A DNA stretch of 11,176 bases from Deltaproteobacteria bacterium (GCA_003541985.1 DPLM01000090.1:529-11704); one strand, 5' to 3'; shown: positions 1 through 8,285, counted from the first letter of the stretch. Numbers and translations are program-made. The notes: generated by a model from the sequence alone, not told the origin.

Positions 1-1077
1 CTTGAAGTTTTGGATCCAGAACAAAACAATACTTTCACAGATCACTACCTAGAAGTTGAATATGATCTGTCAGACGTACTTTTCATCTGTACGGCCAATT
101 CCACTCAGCAGATCACAGCTCCTTTGCTGGATCGGATGGAAGTGATTCGCTTGTCAGGTTACACTGAACTGGAGAAAATGCGAATTGCAGAAGATTTTAT
201 CATTCCAAGACAACGAAAACTGCACGGTTTGGTAGCTGAACAGTTGCGTTTCCGCAAAGCTGCGGTAGAAGAAGTGATTCGAAGCTATACTCGTGAGGCT
301 GGCGTGCGTAATCTGGAGCGAGAGCTTGGCAAGATCTGTCGAAAAGTCGTTACCCAGCTGGTTCGTTCTGAAGAGAAGAAAAACATGATGGTGACACCAA
401 AATTGGTGCACAAGTGCTTGGGAGTGCCACATCCACCAAGGGATCGCAAGAACGAGAACAACGAGGTGGGCGTGGCAATGGGCTTGGGTGTTACTTCACT
501 GGGTGGAGAAACGATGCTGGTGGAAATTGGACTGATGCCTGGAGGTGGTAAATTGTCCCTGACCGGTAAATTGGGTGATGTGATGCAGGAGTCCGCCAAG
601 GCAGCATATTCATGGGTACGCAGCAATGCGGAGTCACTTCGTATCGATCACAAGCTCTTCAAAAAGCGAGATCTACATATTCACTTGCCGGAAGGAGCGA
701 CGCCCAAAGATGGCCCGTCTGCTGGGTTGCCGTTGATCACAGCGATTGTTAGTGCTTTTACCCAGATCCCAGTTCGCAACGAAGTAGCAATGACGGGTGA
801 GATCACTCTCCGGGGGCATGTTACAGAAATAGGCGGGTTGAAGGAGAAACTATTAGCCGCTCGTCGGGGCATGTTTTCAACGGTTGTAATACCCGTAGAA
901 AATGAGAAAGATCTGGCTGAAATTCCGGCCGAAATTACGGACGGACTGCGGATTCGAGCGGTACATAACGTGAATGACGCCCTCAATATTGCTCTGGAAC
1001 ATCACCCAGCCTTGCTTGAGGTACCAACCACTGCCGGAGAAAAACTTCCAACAGATGGTACTGAGACGGTCGCCTGA
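1..1077 (+). CDS. lon: ATP-dependent Lon protease, C-terminal part (5' end outside window)
   Basis: Lon is a cytoplasmic AAA+ serine protease that degrades misfolded and regulatory proteins. The reading frame is open from base 1, so only the last 358 residues are visible. They start in the second half of the ATPase module: LEVLDPEQN, then HYLEVEYDLSDV, the sensor-1 Asn in ICTANS (about base 100), the arginine-finger segment PLLDRMEVIRLSGYT and the sensor-2 segment YTREAGVRNLERE. The protease domain follows, with the catalytic Ser in PKDGPSAG (codon 718-720) and the catalytic Lys in GGLKEKLLAARRG (codon 847-849), so the Ser-Lys dyad is intact. The C-terminal tail after the protease domain is short and polar, as usual. 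The gene ends with TGA, 48 nt before thrS on the same strand. Missing N-terminal substrate-binding and Walker A/B regions should lie just upstream of the window. Confidence 0.98.
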   Translation, partial: LEVLDPEQNNTFTDHYLEVEYDLSDVLFICTANSTQQITAPLLDRMEVIRLSGYTELEKMRIAEDFIIPRQRKLHGLVAEQLRFRKAAVEEVIRSYTREAGVRNLERELGKICRKVVTQLVRSEEKKNMMVTPKLVHKCLGVPHPPRDRKNENNEVGVAMGLGVTSLGGETMLVEIGLMPGGGKLSLTGKLGDVMQESAKAAYSWVRSNAESLRIDHKLFKKRDLHIHLPEGATPKDGPSAGLPLITAIVSAFTQIPVRNEVAMTGEITLRGHVTEIGGLKEKLLAARRGMFSTVVIPVENEKDLAEIPAEITDGLRIRAVHNVNDALNIALEHHPALLEVPTTAGEKLPTDGTETVA

Positions 1078-1125
1078 GCAGATCACAACGATATTTTCCC
1101 CAACAATCCGCAATAGCATTTTTCC

Positions 1126-3069
1126 ATGATTGAAGTTTTCCTGCCCGATGGTTCATCTCGTCAATTGCCTGAAGGTGCTACAGGATTGGACCTGGCTAAC
1201 AGCGTCGGTCGCCGCTTAGCACAAGATGCTGTGGCCATTCGTGTAAATGAACAGCTCAGTGATATTTATCTAGAATTGCCCAATCAGGCACAGATCGAAA
1301 TCGTAACACGAACTCAGCCCGATGGCTTAGAGTTGCTGCGTCATGATGCAGCACATTTGATGGCCCAAGCCGTTAAAGAACTCTACCCAGAAACCCAGGT
1401 CACCATTGGTCCAGTGATAGAGAATGGTTTCTACTATGATTTTGCACGTGAAGAGTCATTCACTCCTGATGACTTGGAGCGGATTGAAGGCCGAATGCGA
1501 GAGTTGGTGCAAGAAAATATCTCTATCCAAAGAGAAGTCTGGGAGCGGGACATAGCAATCGCTTTTTTTGAAGAGCAAGGAGAGGTTTACAAGGCGCAAA
1601 TCATTCGTGATCTCCCAGAAGATGAGGTGATTTCCCTCTATCGCCAGGGAAATTTTACCGACTTATGTCGAGGACCCCACCTACCTTCAACCGGCCGTCT
1701 GGGGCAGGGTTTTAAATTAATGAAACTGGCAGGAGCCTATTGGCGGGGGAAGTCTGAGAATGCGATGCTTCAACGAATCTACGGCACCGCTTGGTCTAAT
1801 GAGAAGGAACTCAATAGCTACCTACATCAACTGGAGGAAGCAGAGCGGCGAGATCATCGACGACTTGGCCGTGAGATGGGGTTGTTTCACTTCCAAGACG
1901 AGGCCATAGGCTCCGTGTTCTGGCATCCAAAGGGTTGGACATTGTACAGAATTTGTGAGCAGTACATGCGTCAGCGCCTAGAAAAATCAGGCTATGTAGA
2001 GGTCAAGACCCCACAGTTGATGGACCGATCGCTCTGGGAGAAATCAGGTCATTGGGAAAAATTTCAGGAGCATATGTTTATTGCCGAAGTAGATGAAGGT
2101 GGCAAAGGACATAGCGAAGATCAACACTCTTTGGCTCTCAAACCCATGAGCTGTCCAGGGCATGTGGAGATCTTCCGCCATGGGATCAAGAGTTACCGTG
2201 ATTTACCGTTACGTCTTGCCGAGTTTGGTTCTTGCCATCGTTATGAACCACACGGAGCGCTACACGGACTGATGCGCGTACGTGCCTTCACTCAGGATGA
2301 TGCACACATCTTCTGTACAGAGAGCCAGGTTGAGGGAGAAACCAAAGCTTTTATTGAGTTGCTCTCGACAATCTACCAAGATTTCGGCTTCGAGAGTTTC
2401 CATGTAAAATTTTCAGATCGACCTGAAGTTCGTGCTGGTTCTGATGAGATTTGGGATCGTGCAGAATCAGCACTACTAGCGGCAACAAAAGCGGCTGGTC
2501 AGGACTATACTCTGAATCCGGGAGAAGGTGCTTTCTATGGGCCAAAACTAGAGTTTGTATTGCGTGATGCGATCGGGCGTGATTGGCAATGTGGGACTCT
2601 GCAAGTGGATTTTGTTTTGCCAGAACGCCTAGATGCAAGCTATGTCGCAGAAGATGGACAGCGCTACCGACCTGTGATGCTGCACCGAGCGATTTTCGGT
2701 TCTCTTGAGAGATTTCTGGGTATTTTGGTCGAACAGTTTGCTGGGCGCTTCCCATTGTGGTTAGCTCCAACACAGGCTGTCTTGGCAACGATCGTTACAG
2801 AAGCCAATGACTATGCACTGGATTTGCAAAACCAATTATTAGCTATGGGCCTACGCGCTGAGGTCGATTTGCGCAATGAGAAAATTAGCTACAAAGTTCG
2901 GGAACATAGCCTACAGAAAGTGCCGATAATATTAGCACTGGGAAGACGAGAGGCCAAAGAAAAAACTGTGACAGTTCGGCGACTGGGGTCTAAAGAACAA
3001 GAGACATTACTCTTCGAAGATTTTTTGGTTCAATTGCAAGAGGAAGCGACACCGCCAGCTTTGCGATAA
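1126..3069 (+). CDS. thrS: Threonine--tRNA ligase (ThrRS)
   Basis: Charges tRNA-Thr with threonine in the cytoplasm; class II synthetase. The 647-aa length matches full-length bacterial ThrRS (E. coli 642). Domain order is complete: N-terminal TGS domain (about 1-62), editing domain with HDAAH (H73, H77) and CRGPH (C181, H185), catalytic core about 245-540, and the anticodon-binding domain from about 545 (PLWLAPTQ) to the end. The zinc ligands of the active site are C343 in KPMSCPGH, H394 in QDDAHIFC and H520 in VMLHRAIFGSLERF. Motif 2 is HRYEPHGALHGLMRVRAF (371-388) and motif 3 spans about 518-533. All editing and catalytic residues are present. KPMSCPGH has Ser where KPMNCPGH is common. ATG at 1126 starts the TGS domain correctly, although no clear Shine-Dalgarno precedes it. 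No T-box or operator-like structure is evident in the 48 nt after lon. The infC-rpmI-rplT genes that often follow thrS are absent; an unknown membrane protein follows instead. Confidence 0.98.
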   Translation: MIEVFLPDGSSRQLPEGATGLDLANSVGRRLAQDAVAIRVNEQLSDIYLELPNQAQIEIVTRTQPDGLELLRHDAAHLMAQAVKELYPETQVTIGPVIENGFYYDFAREESFTPDDLERIEGRMRELVQENISIQREVWERDIAIAFFEEQGEVYKAQIIRDLPEDEVISLYRQGNFTDLCRGPHLPSTGRLGQGFKLMKLAGAYWRGKSENAMLQRIYGTAWSNEKELNSYLHQLEEAERRDHRRLGREMGLFHFQDEAIGSVFWHPKGWTLYRICEQYMRQRLEKSGYVEVKTPQLMDRSLWEKSGHWEKFQEHMFIAEVDEGGKGHSEDQHSLALKPMSCPGHVEIFRHGIKSYRDLPLRLAEFGSCHRYEPHGALHGLMRVRAFTQDDAHIFCTESQVEGETKAFIELLSTIYQDFGFESFHVKFSDRPEVRAGSDEIWDRAESALLAATKAAGQDYTLNPGEGAFYGPKLEFVLRDAIGRDWQCGTLQVDFVLPERLDASYVAEDGQRYRPVMLHRAIFGSLERFLGILVEQFAGRFPLWLAPTQAVLATIVTEANDYALDLQNQLLAMGLRAEVDLRNEKISYKVREHSLQKVPIILALGRREAKEKTVTVRRLGSKEQETLLFEDFLVQLQEEATPPALR

Positions 3070-3104
3070 AGCCAATTCCATACATGTGCTGAACATGAGG
3101 AAAT

Positions 3105-4454
3105 ATGCGAGAAGATACTGATTTTGATGATGATCTTCTGGATGAAGAAGAAGGGACGGGAGGGCCTGATGAGGATGCGATTCCGGAGAGTTTTGCCAAA
3201 GATCTGGCGACCCGAATGGTCGTTCTTTTTGAGAAAGAGGTAGATCCAAAAGCGGCAGCTGTCACGGTCTCGGACTTTGTTTACACCAGTACGAATACAC
3301 TAAAGAAGCTTCCCTACTTCATTGATGCCCTCGAGATGCTGCTCGACAACGAGCAGACACAGCGTTTTGCTGCTCTCAGCTGGGTGGCGCTCGTTAATGA
3401 AAGTGTCAACACTGAAGACTACGTTGGCTACGTACAGGACATGCTCGACTACCTGTTGGAGTCTTTCTACAACATGGAGAAGTCAGACGTAGAGATTGGT
3501 GATCGCAAATTTTCGGGAACCAGTTATGTGATATGTGAGATTTTCTCCAAGATGTTCGACATGAACAAAAACCATGGTGACGTCTGTTCCGAAATCTTTA
3601 CGATTCTAATTCGCAAGGAAATGATCATTGAAGCCCAAGAGGATGCGGAGTATGAGGCTCGTAGTGGCCGTACTGGCTCTAAAAAGGCACGCAAGAAACG
3701 CCTACGTCTTTATGATGAAGTTATCAACTATCTGCAGGCTAAATCGCAGTTCAAGCAAAACCAGATGAGTTCGGAGAACCCATTCGAATTCCTTGGAGTA
3801 CTGGTTGAGAAACTGAAGGCCACGAAGCGTTATGTCTCCCAGGAAATTCTCAATACGCGCGCAGCCGAGAAAAAGAAGCAACTCGAGACAGAACTCCAGA
3901 ATCGACTGGCTTCAGCAGAAGAATTGGTTATGGGGGTTGACAGTTTTACAGATGGCCTAGGATTCTTCGTCAAAGAGCGCAAATACAATTTCAAGTTTTT
4001 GGCTGTGGAAAGAGTGCGTCTTGCTCTTCAGTTGACGGGTTCGATCATCGGTGCATGCTATTTTTTACTCGGATATGTGGGGATGTACGGGATTGATTGG
4101 GTGAACGGTACAGTGGTCTGCATTACGATGTTGCTGTTTTCTAGAATCATGACTTCTCGCAAGCGGTTTTCGGACTTCTATCCAAAAGATGTCAGTAAGG
4201 AGCTAGAGACCTGCTCAACAGGTTTTATTGATGTTTTTAAGCACATGTCCAGAGGGCAACTGGAGTTCTTTCTGAGTAAGCAAATTCGTTTTGATCGAAA
4301 CCAGATCTATTTGAAGATGCTGCCTGAATACGTCAAGTACCTTTATGCGATCATGCCGGATCGTAAGAGTATGTTGATGGATGTGAAGGAATTATCGGGT
4401 CTGGTCGAGAGCATCGAGATTGATGTGTCTAAGAAACTGCGGGGCATGCTATGA
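3105..4454 (+). CDS. Uncharacterised two-helix membrane protein upstream of asnS
   Basis: I do not recognise this 449-aa protein. Visible regions are: a very acidic N-terminus (about 1-28, rich in Asp/Glu and likely disordered); a long mostly helical region (about 30-180); a Lys/Arg-rich patch (about 188-202, GSKKARKKRLRLY); a helical, possibly coiled-coil stretch (about 230-275) containing EKKKQLETELQNRL; two adjacent hydrophobic segments at about 305-327 and 331-349 that look like a transmembrane hairpin with a very short loop; and a charged C-terminal helical domain (about 350-449). There is no signal peptide, so the large N-terminal part is probably cytoplasmic and anchored by the hairpin. 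No enzymatic motif was found. The start at 3105 has a GAGG four bases upstream and lies 35 nt after thrS. The stop overlaps the asnS start as ATGA, suggesting translational coupling with asnS. Function unknown. Confidence 0.88.
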   Translation: MREDTDFDDDLLDEEEGTGGPDEDAIPESFAKDLATRMVVLFEKEVDPKAAAVTVSDFVYTSTNTLKKLPYFIDALEMLLDNEQTQRFAALSWVALVNESVNTEDYVGYVQDMLDYLLESFYNMEKSDVEIGDRKFSGTSYVICEIFSKMFDMNKNHGDVCSEIFTILIRKEMIIEAQEDAEYEARSGRTGSKKARKKRLRLYDEVINYLQAKSQFKQNQMSSENPFEFLGVLVEKLKATKRYVSQEILNTRAAEKKKQLETELQNRLASAEELVMGVDSFTDGLGFFVKERKYNFKFLAVERVRLALQLTGSIIGACYFLLGYVGMYGIDWVNGTVVCITMLLFSRIMTSRKRFSDFYPKDVSKELETCSTGFIDVFKHMSRGQLEFFLSKQIRFDRNQIYLKMLPEYVKYLYAIMPDRKSMLMDVKELSGLVESIEIDVSKKLRGML

Positions 4455-5842
4455 GTCAACGGACTCGTCTGGCAGCGCTGTCTTCGGACTTGTTTGGTCA
4501 GGAGATTTGTCTACGAGGTTGGCTACGAACAGTACGAAATTCAAAGAAATTTTCTTTCCTCAATTTGAACGATGGCTCGACACAGTCGGGAATCCAAATC
4601 ATTGCTGATGCAGAGTTGCCCGATTACGAAGAAATTGCCAAATTAGCAACTGGCTCAGCGGTTGAAGTGATTGGCCAACTAGTTGAGTCTCCCGGAAAGG
4701 GACAAGCCTTCGAAGTACAAGCTCAGCAAATCCGAATCTACGGCAGGTCATCAGGAGAGGACTACCCACTCCAAAAAAAAGGCCACACCCTTGAATTCCT
4801 CCGTGAAATCGCCCACCTCCGACCTCGAACCAATACTTTTGGCGCTGTCTTCAGAATCAGGAATACACTCGCTGATGCAGTCCATCGCTTCTTTCAGGAA
4901 CGTGGATTCCTCTATATTCACACACCAATTATCACTGCCAGCGATACAGAAGGGGCAGGGGCATTGTTTCAAGTTACGACTCTGCCACTGGATCAGCGGC
5001 TACCCCTAACTTCCCAAGGCAAGCCCGACTACAGTGCCGACTTTTTTGATCGTCCTGTATTCTTGACAGTGTCAGGCCAGTTGAATGTAGAGGCATTTGC
5101 GTGTTCGTTTGGTGATGTCTACACCTTTGGACCAACGTTTCGCGCAGAAAATTCAAATACATCCCGGCACCTTGCTGAGTTTTGGATGATTGAGCCAGAG
5201 GTGGCTTTCTGCGAATTGTCAGACTTGGTTCAACTAGCTACTGACTTCCTAAAATTCTTGCTCAACAGTTGTCTTGAACGCCACTCGGAAGACTTGGCGT
5301 TCCTACAAAAGATGTATGATCCAGAGCTTTGTGCAACGTTAGAGCACATCGTCTCATCTGAATTCAAGACTGTGTCTTATACGGAAGCCGTTGAGATTCT
5401 CCAGCGGCCAGAACAGTCCTTTGAATTTCCAGTAGAATGGGGTGCAGACTTACAGTCAGAGCATGAACGTTATCTGACAGAGCAGCACTATGGCTGCCCC
5501 GTCGTTTTGACAGACTACCCACTCGACATTAAAGCATTCTATATGAAGCAGAATCCAGATGGTCGTACGGTGGCAGCAATGGATGTCTTGTTTCCAAGAA
5601 TCGGTGAGATCATCGGAGGTTCCCAGCGTGAAGAAAATCTTGAACAATTACAAAAGCGTCTCTGCGAGTTAGATTTGCCCGCGGAAGAGTATGGTTGGTA
5701 TCTGGATCTTCGGCGCTACGGTTCTGTACCTCACTCTGGTTTTGGTCTTGGCTTTGAGCGGATTGTTCAATTCGTGACAGGCATGAAGAACATCCGTGAC
5801 GTGATCCCCTTCCCACGAGTGCCTGGCCATGCAAAATTCTAG
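4451..5842 (+). CDS. asnS: Asparagine--tRNA ligase (AsnRS)
   Basis: Charges tRNA-Asn with asparagine; class IIb synthetase. Length 463 aa matches the family (E. coli 466). The N-terminal OB-fold anticodon-binding domain covers about 1-100 (GWLRTVRNSKKFSFLNLNDG). The catalytic domain begins near residue 120 with HLRPRTNTFGAVFRIRN. It carries ITASDTEGAGALFQVTT (161-177, the AsnRS-type EGAG segment), motif 2 at 229-250 (FRAENSNTSRHLAEFWMIEPE), GEIIGGSQRE (385-394) and motif 3 at about 428-442 (HSGFGLGFERIVQFV). The ENSNTSRHLAEFWMIE segment separates AsnRS from AspRS. The ATG shares four bases (ATGA) with the end of the upstream membrane-protein gene, and no strong Shine-Dalgarno is visible, so its translation may depend on the upstream gene. 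Presence of AsnRS points to direct asparagine charging, though it does not exclude a transamidation route. Confidence 0.98.
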   Translation: MSQRTRLAALSSDLFGQEICLRGWLRTVRNSKKFSFLNLNDGSTQSGIQIIADAELPDYEEIAKLATGSAVEVIGQLVESPGKGQAFEVQAQQIRIYGRSSGEDYPLQKKGHTLEFLREIAHLRPRTNTFGAVFRIRNTLADAVHRFFQERGFLYIHTPIITASDTEGAGALFQVTTLPLDQRLPLTSQGKPDYSADFFDRPVFLTVSGQLNVEAFACSFGDVYTFGPTFRAENSNTSRHLAEFWMIEPEVAFCELSDLVQLATDFLKFLLNSCLERHSEDLAFLQKMYDPELCATLEHIVSSEFKTVSYTEAVEILQRPEQSFEFPVEWGADLQSEHERYLTEQHYGCPVVLTDYPLDIKAFYMKQNPDGRTVAAMDVLFPRIGEIIGGSQREENLEQLQKRLCELDLPAEEYGWYLDLRRYGSVPHSGFGLGFERIVQFVTGMKNIRDVIPFPRVPGHAKF

Positions 5843-5848
5843 GCCTTG

Positions 5849-7033
5849 ATGCGGATTCTGATCACTAGCAACGTTCGCTGGTGGAACGCGGAAGCTGCCT
5901 ATGCAGCTACCCTCGCAAGAGAATTACTGAATGCAGGGCATAAAGTTTGGGTGCTGACCCTCCCCAATTCATTGAATGAGACCAAGCTGCGTAATTGGAA
6001 CCTGCCAATTATTACTGATATTCCACTTAGTTCTTCAAATCCCTGGCGACTTTGGCGGGCCTATCAACGGCTACAATCTCTGATTGAGGAACAGCAGATT
6101 CAGATTGTCAATGCCCACCGATCCGAGGGATTTCCCCTACTTGTTTTGCTTCGGCTACGGCTGAAAAGTTTTGCATTAATCCGTACTCGCGGTACAACAC
6201 GGCCACTTCGTGATCATTGGGTAAATCGCAAGTTACATGAGGATTGGATCGAGGCCGTGATTGTGCCTGCGCAGGTGATCGCTTCCCAACTTCGCCAGGT
6301 TCTCAATCTTCCACCAGAGCGTCTGCAGGTCATCTACTATCCTGCTAATTCAAGTCTGATTGACTCACAAGGAGAAAGTGAAGCTCAACAATCTCGATTA
6401 GAGTGCTTTGATCGATTGGGTATACCAGAGCACTGTAGAGTCATTGGTATTGTCGGTCGTATTCGGCCAGTCAAGGGGCAGCGGATTCTTCTAAAAAGTT
6501 TTGTCGCACTAAGAAAGCATTTTCCAGACATAGTGCTGCTGATGCTCTATCGAGATACGAATGAGACAGAGGCAGAATGGCAAGGACTTTTGCAAGATTT
6601 GGCTGAATCGAACCTCCAGCAGAATGTCTACTTGTATGGCTATCGGGAGGATGTTCTGGAAATTATGCGTCACACTGACATTGGTGTAGTAAGTTCTGTA
6701 GATTCTGAAGTGATTTGTCGTGTGGCTGTTGAGTTTTTTTCTGTGGGAACTCCTGTGGTTGCTTTTCCCACTGGGGCCCTACCTGAGATCATTTGGGATG
6801 GTGTTACAGGCCGGATTGCAAAAGACAAGAGCGCTGAAGCCCTAGCAGAAATTTTGGAGTGGATGCTGGAAAGTCCAGAATGCATTGCAGAGCTTGGTAA
6901 GAACGCTCGTCAGCAGTCTTTGGAACGTTTTGATCCGAATAAATTGCTGCAGCAGACACTGTCAGTTTACAAGAAAGGTTGGCAACGCTTACAGTCGCAA
7001 TTGGTAACAGGAGAGACAAATGTTCGGCCGTAA
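5849..7033 (+). CDS. GT4-family glycosyltransferase (GT-B fold), envelope glycan type
   Basis: A 394-aa retaining-type glycosyltransferase that probably transfers a sugar from a nucleotide-sugar donor to an envelope acceptor such as lipopolysaccharide or a polysaccharide. The N-terminal Rossmann half opens with MRILITSNVRWWNAEAAY and has the acceptor-side pattern TLARELLNAGHKVWVLT. The C-terminal half has the donor-binding segment GIVGRIRPVKGQ (200-211), and the GT4 EX7E motif is intact at E287-E295 within DSEVICRVAVEFFSVGTPVVA. PTGALPEII (307-315) and GVTGRI follow, as in family 4 enzymes. No signal peptide or transmembrane segment is evident, so it is cytoplasmic or peripheral to the inner membrane. 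I chose ATG at 5849; a TTG at 5846 directly precedes it and would add one residue. The gene begins 6 nt after asnS and overlaps the next gene by 14 nt. Donor and acceptor cannot be told from sequence. Confidence 0.9.
   Translation: MRILITSNVRWWNAEAAYAATLARELLNAGHKVWVLTLPNSLNETKLRNWNLPIITDIPLSSSNPWRLWRAYQRLQSLIEEQQIQIVNAHRSEGFPLLVLLRLRLKSFALIRTRGTTRPLRDHWVNRKLHEDWIEAVIVPAQVIASQLRQVLNLPPERLQVIYYPANSSLIDSQGESEAQQSRLECFDRLGIPEHCRVIGIVGRIRPVKGQRILLKSFVALRKHFPDIVLLMLYRDTNETEAEWQGLLQDLAESNLQQNVYLYGYREDVLEIMRHTDIGVVSSVDSEVICRVAVEFFSVGTPVVAFPTGALPEIIWDGVTGRIAKDKSAEALAEILEWMLESPECIAELGKNARQQSLERFDPNKLLQQTLSVYKKGWQRLQSQLVTGETNVRP
7009..7015 (+). promoter_or_regulatory. Strong Shine-Dalgarno inside the glycosyltransferase 3' end
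   Basis: AGGAGAG lies 4 bases before the ATG at 7020 (6 bases counted from the AGGAG core). It supports independent ribosome entry for the 89-aa gene even though that gene starts within the last codons of the glycosyltransferase. Most other genes in this block lack so clear a site. Confidence 0.7.
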
Positions 7034-7289
7034 ATCCACAGAACGTGGTTTCCCAAAGCACGAGGAAATTGTTCTGCACAAGGTCATGGAGCAGGTGGAG
7101 AAGGTGTTGCGCCAGATGCAAACTGAGGGAAAAGACCTGACTCGGGTGCGTATCAAACGATTCCAAAAGACACATCATGTAAGCTGCCGCTGTCAGCAAT
7201 GTAAGTTGGCAGAGGAAAAAAAGGATCCACGTTTACGAGGAATGTTGGAAGATGGCTTTAAGGTCTATCTTGATAAGACGCGCGAGTGA
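7020..7289 (+). CDS. Small unknown protein with HHxxCxCxxC motif
   Basis: Unrecognised 89-aa basic protein. It starts at an ATG with a good Shine-Dalgarno (AGGAGAG) and overlaps the glycosyltransferase by 14 nt; its TGA overlaps the prmA GTG start. The N-terminal half is helical and charged (about 13-38, HEEIVLHKVMEQVEKVLRQM). A short Arg/Lys-rich strand follows (RVRIKRFQK, 42-50), then THHVSCRCQQCKLAEE (51-66) with H52, H53, C56, C58 and C61. This compact His/Cys cluster suggests binding of zinc or another metal, but is too short to assign a fold. No signal peptide or membrane segment. The double overlap and good ribosome site argue that it is a real gene. Its position next to prmA hints at a translation- or nucleic-acid-related role, but that is only inference. 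Confidence 0.8.
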   Translation: MFGRKSTERGFPKHEEIVLHKVMEQVEKVLRQMQTEGKDLTRVRIKRFQKTHHVSCRCQQCKLAEEKKDPRLRGMLEDGFKVYLDKTRE

Positions 7290-8170
7290 CTAGTCCGGAG
7301 AACTACCAGGAAGGTGTATTCAGCGTGGCAGAAGAACTAGCAGATCTCTGGACAGGCTTTTGCTTTGAACAGGGTGTGGCTGGCTGCGAGATTCTTCAAG
7401 AAGTTGACGGTGAACAAAGACTGAAATGCTACCTGACTGAACCACAAAAACTCGATGAATGGATTTCTCGTTTTCGCAACGAGTATCCAAAAGCAGTTGG
7501 GAAACTAGAGTTAGTGGAGCATCGACTCTGTCCGAATGAAAACTGGCGTTTGGGTTGGCATGATCATTTTCAGCCTGTAGAAATCGGTCGAACCATATTA
7601 ATTGCACCTGCCTGGTACGAAAAAGACCTGTCTGAGAATCGTCAGGTAATTTGGCTGGAACCAGGACAGGCATTTGGAACAGGAACCCACGTCTCAACTC
7701 GCTTGGCACTAGAGATGCTCGAACTGGTTATTCTACAAGAAGCTCAGGTACCAGCCAGCCTCATTGATGTGGGTGCAGGGTCGGGTATTCTTGGCTTGAC
7801 AGCGGCTCGTCTCGGAATTTCAAAAATTATAGCTTGTGATAGTGATCCTATAGTTCTGCCAGAGGCTCTTCACAATTTTGAATTGAATCAGCAGGGGCAA
7901 CATTTTTGGGGCGTTGTTGGTACAGCCAAAGCGATTGATGAACTGGCTCCATTGGTAATCAGCAATATGTTGTTGGAGGAACTAAAATCTGAGGTAGCAG
8001 ACTTGGCAAGACTGACAGCAACTGGTGGAACTCTGATTTGTAGTGGTCTTCTGACAGAGCAGGAAGCATCACTTGCAGATGCCTTAGCGAAATATGGTTT
8101 GCGGATTTGTGCTTCGACAGAGGCAGAAGGTTGGAGCGCCTTTGCTTTCCGGGAGGCAGGCAAGTTTTAA
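7286..8170 (+). CDS. prmA: Ribosomal protein L11 methyltransferase (PrmA)
   Basis: SAM-dependent methyltransferase that trimethylates amino groups of ribosomal protein L11. The 294-aa length is typical (E. coli 293). The N-terminal L11-recognition domain (about 1-85) is divergent, as usual. The linker and active-site segment is WLEPGQAFGTGTHVSTRLALEML, the best family marker. The SAM-binding glycine loop is DVGAGSGILGLTAARLG, the acidic strand is IIACDSDP, and SNMLLEEL matches the NxL motif region of PrmA. It ends with GWSAFAFRE, like the C-terminal strand of the family. It begins at GTG 7286, overlapping the TGA of the small upstream gene (GTGA), which implies translational coupling; no strong ribosome site is seen. 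DVGAGSG has Ala where DVGCGSG is also common, and the substitution is conservative. It ends with TAA and is followed by a hairpin-rich gap. Confidence 0.95.
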   Translation: MTSPENYQEGVFSVAEELADLWTGFCFEQGVAGCEILQEVDGEQRLKCYLTEPQKLDEWISRFRNEYPKAVGKLELVEHRLCPNENWRLGWHDHFQPVEIGRTILIAPAWYEKDLSENRQVIWLEPGQAFGTGTHVSTRLALEMLELVILQEAQVPASLIDVGAGSGILGLTAARLGISKIIACDSDPIVLPEALHNFELNQQGQHFWGVVGTAKAIDELAPLVISNMLLEELKSEVADLARLTATGGTLICSGLLTEQEASLADALAKYGLRICASTEAEGWSAFAFREAGKF

Positions 8171-8173
8171 GGT

Positions 8174-8210
8174 GACGCAGCTTTTTCTTTGCGTCTCCCC
8201 AAAGATGGGG
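8174..8210 (+). terminator. Two adjacent hairpins after prmA, possible weak terminator
   Basis: A perfect 6-bp stem GACGCA/TGCGTC (8174-8179 with 8190-8195, loop of 10 rich in T) is followed one base later by CCCC/GGGG (8197-8200 with 8207-8210, loop of 6). It starts 4 nt after the prmA stop. The sequence downstream of the second stem is TTACTCTT, not a clean T run, so this may be a weak or rho-assisted terminator or a 3' end stabilising structure rather than a full intrinsic terminator. Confidence 0.4.
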
Positions 8211-8243
8211 TTACTCTTGCCCAACTTAAAAAATTGTTGTTCG

Positions 8244-8265
8244 CTGTGAGCTTTGCTGCTCATAG
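8244..8265 (+). promoter_or_regulatory. Leader hairpin upstream of the TerB-like gene
   Basis: An 8-bp stem with one G-U pair: CTGTGAGC (8244-8251) pairs with GCTCATAG (8258-8265), loop TTTGCT. It lies 36 nt before the ATG at 8302 and is separate from the ribosome site at 8286-8292. It could be a 5' untranslated-region structure or a dyad-type operator; nothing in the sequence decides between these. A poor promoter-like pair (TTGTTC 8237-8242, CATAGT 8261-8266, 18-nt spacing) overlaps it. Confidence 0.3.
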
Positions 8266-8285
8266 TTGCTTATTCTGTAATCACG

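Noticed and set aside
2351..2788. 145-aa minus-strand ORF opposite thrS
   Set aside because: It lies wholly inside a fully conserved thrS and its translation has no recognisable motif; it is a shadow frame.
4683..5009. 108-aa plus-strand ORF in another frame of asnS
   Set aside because: It overlaps the AsnRS OB-fold and catalytic coding region and shows no motif of its own.
8237..8266. Possible sigma-70-type promoter (TTGTTC ... CATAGT, spacing 18) ahead of the TerB-like gene
   Set aside because: Only about 3 of 6 and 4 of 6 matches to the consensus, and it overlaps a hairpin. Too weak to call as a promoter.
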